From assembly GCF_028858725.1 (NCBI RefSeq), contig NC_084790.1, forward strand, positions 87,138,996 through 87,202,995: a DNA stretch of 64,000 nucleotides, in the 5' to 3' direction. The notes beneath the pieces were generated by a model that made no database searches, had not been told where the DNA came from, and saw only the letters and a list, made by a program, of their open reading frames with translations. Positions 57,335 through 64,000 of this stretch are shown here, in pieces. Within the stretch, counting starts at the first letter, position 1. Each line of letters starts with the position of its first letter. Origin of the DNA: Colius striatus (taxonomy: Eukaryota; Chordata; Aves; Coliiformes; Coliidae). Made by a program: the position numbers and the translations under genes.

Positions 57335-58078
57335 CACAGTGGTGGGGGTTGGAAGGGAGCTTTAGAGATCATCCAGTCCAACACCCCTGCAGAAGCAGCT
57401 CCCACCTAGATCAGGTCACACAGGAACGTGTCCAGGTGGGTCTTGAAGCCCTCCAAGGAAGGAGCCTCCACACCCTCCCTGGGCAGCCTGGGCCAGGGCT
57501 CCCTCACCCCAACACTCAAACAGTTTGTCCTGATGTTTCAATGGAACTGTTTGTGTTCCAGCCTCATCCCATCACCCTTTGTCCTGTTGCTAGATACAAT
57601 ATAAAAACAGGATGCCCCAACCTCCTGACACCCACCAGTGAGATATTTGTAACTATTAATGAGCTCCCCCCTCAGCCTCCTCCAGACTAAACAGCCCCAG
57701 GTCCCGCAGCCTTTCCTCACAAGGAAGATGCTCCAGTGCCCTGAGCATCTTGCTGGCCCTGCACTGGCCTCTCTGCAGCAGTTCCCTGTCCCTCTGCAGC
57801 TGGGGAGCCCACAACTGGACACAGGACTCCAGATGAGGCCTCAGCAGATATGGCAGAGCAGAGGGGGAGCAGAACCTCCCTGGCCCTGCTGCCCACACTC
57901 TGCTGGATGCCCCCAGGCTGCCATTGGCTTCTTGCCCACGAGGCCACGTTGCTGCTCATGGGCAGTTTGTTATCAGCCAGCACTGCCAGGTCTGTCTCTG
58001 CAGAGCTGCTCTCCAGCAGGTCACCCCCAGCCTGGCCTGGGGCAGGGGGTTGTTCCTCCCAGATACAGGGCTCTGCAT
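57335..58078 (-). mobile_element. CR1 LINE 3' fragment, arm of an inverted pair
   Basis: About 740 bases close to the 50413 copy; the next element is joined head to head. Confidence 0.9.
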
Positions 58079-58081
58079 TCC

Positions 58082-58207
58082 TGCTCAGGAGGTTCCCAGA
58101 CCCACCTGGACACGTTCCTGTGCCTGCTTTAGCAGGGGCTGGGGCTGGAGCAGCTCTGCAGGGCCCTGCCCACTCCCACCATGCTGGGATTTTGTGACTC
58201 TATGACC
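58082..58207 (+). mobile_element. CR1 3' end, arm of an inverted pair
   Basis: Only the last 125 bases of a CR1, ending GATTTTGTGACTCTATGACC. Confidence 0.85.
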
Positions 58208-59142
58208 TCTCTTTGTGCTTCAATTACCTCTGTCAGCTGCCATTGGAGTAGACAGCATCATGAAGCTGCATCCCAAACCATCCTCTGTATGCAGCACTGA
58301 TGCACGTTGGGCTCCTTTCCTTACATAACCCTTCCTTTTAGAGGAAGGTCACCCCCAACCAAGGGCAGGCTGAGGAGTGAGGTGTGCCACTCTCACCACA
58401 CACGCAGTGCCTGTCTGTGCCTGGACATGTCTCCTGTGTAGATGACGACAGCCCCTCACCCAATTTTCAGCTCATTAATCACGAATCCCCAATTTCAAGC
58501 TGCAACATCACTGTCCCTTAGTTGTGGCACTGTTCCCTTCAGCCATAATGGAGCAGTCACTGGGAGTGCAGCTGCACAAAGGATGTAATTGGGCAGAAAT
58601 GCAGGCTGGCTTTTAGCAGGGAACACTGTGATGTGTTTCATTTATTCAGGCTTGGCTACTGAGGGCTCCTTAAGTTTACCATGTGATTTTCTTTTCTTTC
58701 CTTCTCTATTCTTCACCATTTTACCCTGCTTTTAGCTTTGTCCCCTACTCTCTTCCAGCCCCTAACACTCTGTGATAACCTGAGCCTGCTCTTCTTATCC
58801 CCTTGTGTGTGATATTGCATCTCCATCTCTCACTTCCTTTGGGAAGTGCCCCCCCAACACTAATTTTTCCTCCTCTGTTCCTACCTTCATGGCCCTTTGC
58901 CCTTCCCCAAGGGTGCCTGGGCTGTCCAGCAGGGACTGAGCTGGTGGCAGCATCTCTCAGCATCATCTGAGCAGCTCAGGAAGCAAAGAGTCATTCCTTG
59001 GGCTGTAGCTGTCTTAGTGGTAACACCCAATTGAGGAGCCTCAGTTTGTAAAGTGCCTGATATGCCTCAAGGCTGCAAGAGTGGGGATGTTAATAGCACT
59101 CACTCATTTTAAGCTGAGGCTAATATGCATCCTGAATTCCTG
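58208..59142. other. Intergenic unique sequence
   Basis: AT/CT-rich unique DNA between CR1 copies; nothing coding seen. Confidence 0.5.
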
Positions 59143-59735
59143 GCTTGTGGCAACACTGGGGTGGCAGCAGGAGCAGGGCAGGGATTGTCCCCTGTGCTGG
59201 GCCCTGGGGAGGCTGCAGCTCCAGGGCTGTGTCAGTGCTGGGCCCCTCACTCACTGCCACAGGGACACTGAGGGGCTGCAGCGTGGCCAGAGCCGGGCAC
59301 AGAGCTGGGGAAGGGGCTGGAGCACAAGGGGCTGGGCAGGGGCTGAGGGAATGGGGGTGTTGAGCCTGGAGAAGAGGAGCCTGAGGGCAGCCAGCAGCAC
59401 TCTCTGACACTCCCTGACAGGAGGCTGCAGGGAGCTGGGGGTTGGTTGCATCTCCCCAGCCATGAATGACAGAACAAGAGGAAATGGGCTGAAGGTGTCC
59501 CAGGGCAGGTTGAGGTTGGAGCTGAGGCAGAACTGTTTCCCTGAGAGGGGTGTGAGCCCCTGTGCCAGGCTGCCCAGGGAGCTGGGGGAGTGCCCAGCCC
59601 TGGAGGGACCCCAAAGCCCTGCAGCTGAGGTGCTGAGGGCCAGGGGTTAGTGGTGGGCTGGGCAGGGTGAGGGCAGGGCTGGGACTGCAGCAGCTTCAAG
59701 CTTTCCAACCCTAACGATTCAATGATTCTAAGCAT
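59143..59735 (+). mobile_element. CR1 LINE fragment, GC-rich subfamily
   Basis: Close reverse-oriented relative of the 18858 and 34275 copies, ending AACGATTCAATGATTCT. Confidence 0.88.
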
Positions 59736-60006
59736 GAGTGAGCACTCATCATTCCAGAGGCATCTACTGCCATTAAAACCTGGGGATCAGCAGAGCATCA
59801 GCTGAAGAGAGTTTGCTGAAGACCTGACTGGGTGGATTAAATCAGTCTATGGCTGGTACCTTGGTGTTTGCTGAAGGTGCTGCTGTGACATCTCAGGAGC
59901 CTTTCCATTGCAGAGCAGAATTCAGACAATCCGAGTGAGAGGAGAGGGAGAGAGGCCACTGGTGCCCATGGCCATCCCATGCTTGGAAGCTGATGCAAGA
60001 AATGTT

Positions 60007-60200
60007 CATAGAATCATAGAATCACAGCATGGTGGGGGTTGGAAGGGATCTTCAGAGATCATCCAGTCCAACCCCCCTGCAGAAGCAGGGTCACCTAGAT
60101 CAGGTCACACAGGAACGTGTCCAGGTGGGTCTTGAAGCCCTCCAAGGAAGGAGCCTCCACACCCTCCCTGGGCAGCCTGGGCCAGGGCTCCCTCCCTCTG
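60007..60200 (-). mobile_element. Short CR1 3' fragment
   Basis: Intact reversed tail CATAGAATCATAGAATCACA but only about 190 bases long: strong 5' truncation. Confidence 0.9.
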
Positions 60201-61689
60201 GAGCTGATGAGAAGCATGAGTTTGTGGGGTTTGACCTTTTGCTAACTGGCAGCACCACCAGGGAATGCCTACTCATGTATGTGTGTGTGTGTAGGAGATT
60301 TGCATGGCTTTCTGAAGGTCAGGGGGCTCCCAGCACGATGAAACAAACACCCAAACCACCAATTTCACTCTTTCTCAACAGCCATTCCAGACTGCAGCAG
60401 GAAGGATGAGTCAGCAGCAAGAACCCCCTGGCTTGCAATAGCACAGAAACGTGGCAACAACCTTGATGCAGACACCAGCCCTCTGAGCACGAATCACTGA
60501 CGTGTCTCAGCTAAGATGGAAGTGAAAACCAGCTTGTCTCTTGGGGCAGGCAAGGTGAAAGTTTGGGGCTTTAATTCACTTTGTATCAAAAAGAAAGCGT
60601 TGGAAAAGCACATTTCTTCCCAGAAACACTTTCTTTTTGCACACTGCCATTATTATCCCCATTAGGTCTGCTGCTGGGTCGGGTTTTTTTCCCCTTTGCT
60701 TTGTGCTTTACTGTTGTCACACAGAAAAAATAAAACCCAAGCCTCTGTGGCTCATTATGAGACAGAACTCGACTCTCCAGATACCAATTAATGGGACAGA
60801 TTCAACTCAAAACCCTTCAACTCAAGCCCATTGGAAAAAAAACCCCCACCCAGAAGATTTGCACAATGTGTTTTCTGAGAGCGAGTTTGCTGTAGGTAAA
60901 CCCCAGCTCCCTGCCTGCCAAAAGTGAGCCTAGAACATTTTGTTCTTCACTGATGCATCAGTTTCTCGACCACAGCTTTTCTTCTTCACTTTTCTCCCCT
61001 TGGATCATAAAGGCACCGAAATGTTATTGATTTAAATTAGTGATGAAGAGATGATGTAGCAGTGAAGAGGTCCTGGCTCACCCCTCAGTCCTAAACTGAC
61101 TGAGGGAAGGTTTGGTATCTCCACACTGAAGAGCTGGGATGTGTTCCTGAGTCTAGGAGGCTGTCAGTGCCAAATCTCAACAATCTTGTGTCTACTCCTC
61201 CTTTTTCTCAGGCTGATTTTTCCCCACAAGTTTAAAACTCAGCTGTTGTGGAAATGTAGCTACAAGTGTGAGAGAAGCATTCACATCACCAATCTGCCCA
61301 GGGGATGGATGAGCCATCACACATCAGGGACCTTAGGAAAGTAAATGGAAGGAATAAGGATATCTTGGTGTTTCCCTGCCTTTTACAGAGGGTTATGAAT
61401 GATTTTCAGGTATCTGAAGTATTGTTTGGACAAAGTGATCAGAGCAGGGGCTGTAGGTCAAACCTGAGCCCTTTCAGCATTTGTTTCTGCTTCCTAAAGA
61501 GGCTGCTGAAATGTTCTCAGCAAAAGGGCAATAGGTACCAACAATTGTAGGGTGTCTGGTGCAAACATTCAGTTTCAAACACTGTAAGTAAGGTTCACTT
61601 TGGGAACAGGGTGTGTATCCCCACATGCATATGAGGCCATGCCAGACCACACAACATTTACTCACCTGTAATGACTTTGCCTTGACATG
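60201..61689. other. Intergenic unique sequence
   Basis: Contains a short TG microsatellite near 60280. No coding exon recognised. Confidence 0.5.
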
Positions 61690-62280
61690 GTGAAGGTCCT
61701 GCTCTGGGGGGGCATCCAGAAGAGTGTGGGCAGCAGGGCCAGGGAGGTCTGCCTGCTGAGGCCTCATCTGGAGTCCTGTGTCCAGTTGTGGGCTCCCCAG
61801 CTGCAGAGGGACAGGGAACTGCTGCAGAGAGGCCAGTGCAGGGCCAGCAAGATGCTCAGGGCACTGGAGCATCTCTCTGATGAGTAAAAGCTGCAGGACC
61901 TGGGGCTGTTCAGCCTGAAGAAGGAAAGGCTGGGAAGTGACCTTACTGAAGTTTATAAATACCTAAAGGATGATTGTTGAGAGGCTGAGGCCAGTCTTTG
62001 TTCTGTAGTGGACAGTGAAAGGACAAGGGGTAACAGGCACAGGGTGGGACACAGGCAGTGACACTGGCACAGGAGGAGAAACCCCTTTGGTGCTGAGGTG
62101 AGGGAGCCCTGGCCCAGGCTGCCCAGGGAGGGTGTGGAGGCTCCTTCTTGGGAGGTTTCCAACCCCACCTGGACACGTTCCTGTGCCCCCTGAGCCAGGG
62201 GAACCTGCTGTAGCAGGGGGTTGGGCTGGATGAGCTCTGGAGAGCCCTTCCCACTGCCTCCACGCTGGGATTCTGTGAAT
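61690..62280 (+). mobile_element. CR1 LINE 3' fragment
   Basis: Ends CGCTGGGATTCTGTGAATTC. The internal order matches the CR1 3' region with a deletion near 61750. Confidence 0.88.
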
Positions 62281-63062
62281 TCCTTCACATTGTACACAGG
62301 TGCTGCAATCCCCACTTCCTCATCGCAAGGGGCTGCTAGAGCAAAGGCCTTTTTTGACATAAACTTCTCATCTTCACCTCTGGGCCCCCATGGAGACCCC
62401 TTAGCCCTTATCCCAGGCATCCACCCAACACCCTCCCCTGCACCCCAGTTCTCTCATCACTCATAAAACTGAGTCATTACCCTCAACATAAAGAAAACAA
62501 ACCTCTTCTTCCAATGCCCTCCAGCACCGTGGGTTTGCACAGAGCTGGGAGCGAGTACAGAAAACACTGACTTCAGAAAACAAATTGTGAAAGCCAGCAG
62601 TAGATTAAATCTTATGAATTTCCCCTTACCAAAGAAACAGCGCCAATTTCTGAGCTTAATTCACCAACTAGGAAAGGCCAAACTCACAGGGGTACAGGTT
62701 GAGGAGGATTTCCAGTTATTACATCCCCACAGCACCAGGGAAATCATTTTGACTTTACTGCATCCTGTCTGCACAAAATATTGTCTCATGAATTTTTATT
62801 ACTGAGTGGCACACTGTAATCTGGTTTTTATCTTGCCATTAAATGAAGCCATATGGAAAACAATTCTCTGTGTTTAACAGGAGTCTAAAGTGTATCAGAA
62901 GAGCCAGAAGTCCTCAGGTCTGTGTATCCCAATATGTCCCTCCACCGACATTTTGATCAAAAAAAGAAACTGTGTATTGAACTTACACCACACACACACT
63001 GTTGTGAGGTACATCCAGCTCACAGACAAACCTGCCTCCAAGAAAAAGGAGTAGTGGTCACA
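62281..63062. other. Intergenic unique sequence
   Basis: AT-rich; no exon or repeat recognised. Confidence 0.5.
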
Positions 63063-63960
63063 CAAAATCACAGAATCCCAAGGGCTGGAAGGGACCTGGG
63101 AAGCTCATCCAGTGCAACCCCCTGCCAGAGCAGCACCACCTAGAGCAGGGCACACAGGGACTCATCCAGCTGGGGTTGGGATGACTCCAGAGAAGGAGCC
63201 TCCACAGCCCATCTGGGCAGCCCCTGCCAGTGCTCCCTCACCTCAACAGGGAACAAGTTTGTCCTTGTGTTGCTTTGGAACCACTTCTGTTCCAGCTTGT
63301 CCCCGTTGCCCCTTGTCCTATCACTGGCCATCACTGAGCACAGCCTGGCTCCATCCTTCTCACATCCACCCTTGATGGGTTTGTAACATGAATGAGGTCA
63401 CGCCTCAGTCTCTTCTCCAAGCTGCAGAGCCCCAGCTCCCTCAGCCTTTCATCACAAGGCAGATGCTCCACTCCATCACCTTTGTGGCCCTGCACTGAAC
63501 TCTCTGCAGCATCTCCCTGTCCTTCTGGAACTGAAGGGCCCAGAACTGGACACAACATTCCAGATGTGGTCTCACACGGGCAGAGCAGAGGGGGAGCAGA
63601 ACCTCTCTGACCTACTGCCCACAGCCCTTCTGGTACACCCCAGGATGCCATTGGCCTTCTTGCCCACGAGGGCACGTTGCTGGCTCAGGCTCATCCTGCT
63701 GCCCACCAGCACCCCCAGCTCCCTTTCCCCTACACAACTCTCTAACAGTTCACTCCCCAGTCTGTGCTGGTGCATGAGGTTGTTCTCTCCCGGATACAAG
63801 ACTCTACACGTGTCCTTGGTGAATTTCATTAGATTTCTCTCTGCCCAACCCTCCAGCCTGTTCAGATCTGGTTGAATGGCAGCACAGCCTCTGGGGTGTT
63901 GATGCCGTGAAGCAGCCAGTCAGGACTCAATGCCAATGTGCCCATGAAGCAGGGATTCTG
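63063..63960 (-). mobile_element. Long CR1 LINE 3' fragment
   Basis: About 900 bases, the longest uninterrupted copy of the 10952 subfamily here. It may run past the window edge. Confidence 0.88.
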
Positions 63961-64000
63961 TACAGCAGCTGAGGCATTTCTCCACCAAACGTGCCCACCC

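Overview
This window is vertebrate nuclear DNA, almost certainly from a bird. It has spliced genes with GT-AG introns, a CpG-island promoter, and a heavy load of CR1 LINE fragments ending in the avian ATTCTATGATTCT 3' tail. The gene order POLI (+), STARD6 (-), C18orf54/LAS2 (+), then a gene at the DYNAP position (+), matches human 18q21.2 as I remember it. In birds that segment is probably on chromosome Z (inference from synteny). About 30 CR1 pieces cover very roughly a fifth to a quarter of the window by my boundaries. That is high for birds and would fit a CR1-rich lineage such as woodpeckers or hornbills (inference).

Layout. 438-9046 (+): exons of DNA polymerase iota from the catalytic DEN exon to the stop; the 5' exons lie off the left edge. 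9.65-20.99 kb (-): STARD6, tail-to-tail with POLI. Five coding exons are certain, the first coding exon is uncertain, and a non-coding first exon lies in a CpG island. STARD6 introns hold an uninterrupted GGAGA pentanucleotide array (10591-10769) and a 20-bp minisatellite with higher-order structure (about 19841-20800). 20.8-21.3 kb: bidirectional CpG-island promoter with two inverted ZNF143-type motifs. 22203-32382 (+): C18orf54/LAS2, complete in seven coding exons (546 aa), with a tiny uORF overlapping its start codon. 32.4-39.8 kb: intergenic, with CR1 pieces. 39793-49142 (+): a complete nine-exon gene for a 461-residue membrane-anchored bicupin. 49.35-64 kb: gene-poor and CR1-rich; RAB27B would be expected beyond the right edge.

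The standout is the bicupin gene. It encodes a short cytoplasmic tail, one transmembrane helix, and two tandem germin/oxalate-decarboxylase-like cupin domains, both with complete metal-ligand sets (His-x-His, Glu, His) and with N-glycosylation sequons. This architecture is very unusual for a vertebrate. It sits where mammals have DYNAP, a small single-pass protein, and its transmembrane exon looks DYNAP-like. I propose that mammalian DYNAP is a shortened remnant of this gene.

The four genes do not form a pathway: POLI is translesion synthesis, STARD6 lipid transfer, LAS2 poorly understood, and the bicupin a predicted cell-surface metal-binding protein. STARD6 and LAS2 probably share a promoter. 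All exon limits were set by hand from splice signals, reading phase and protein similarity recalled from memory; no database search was possible.
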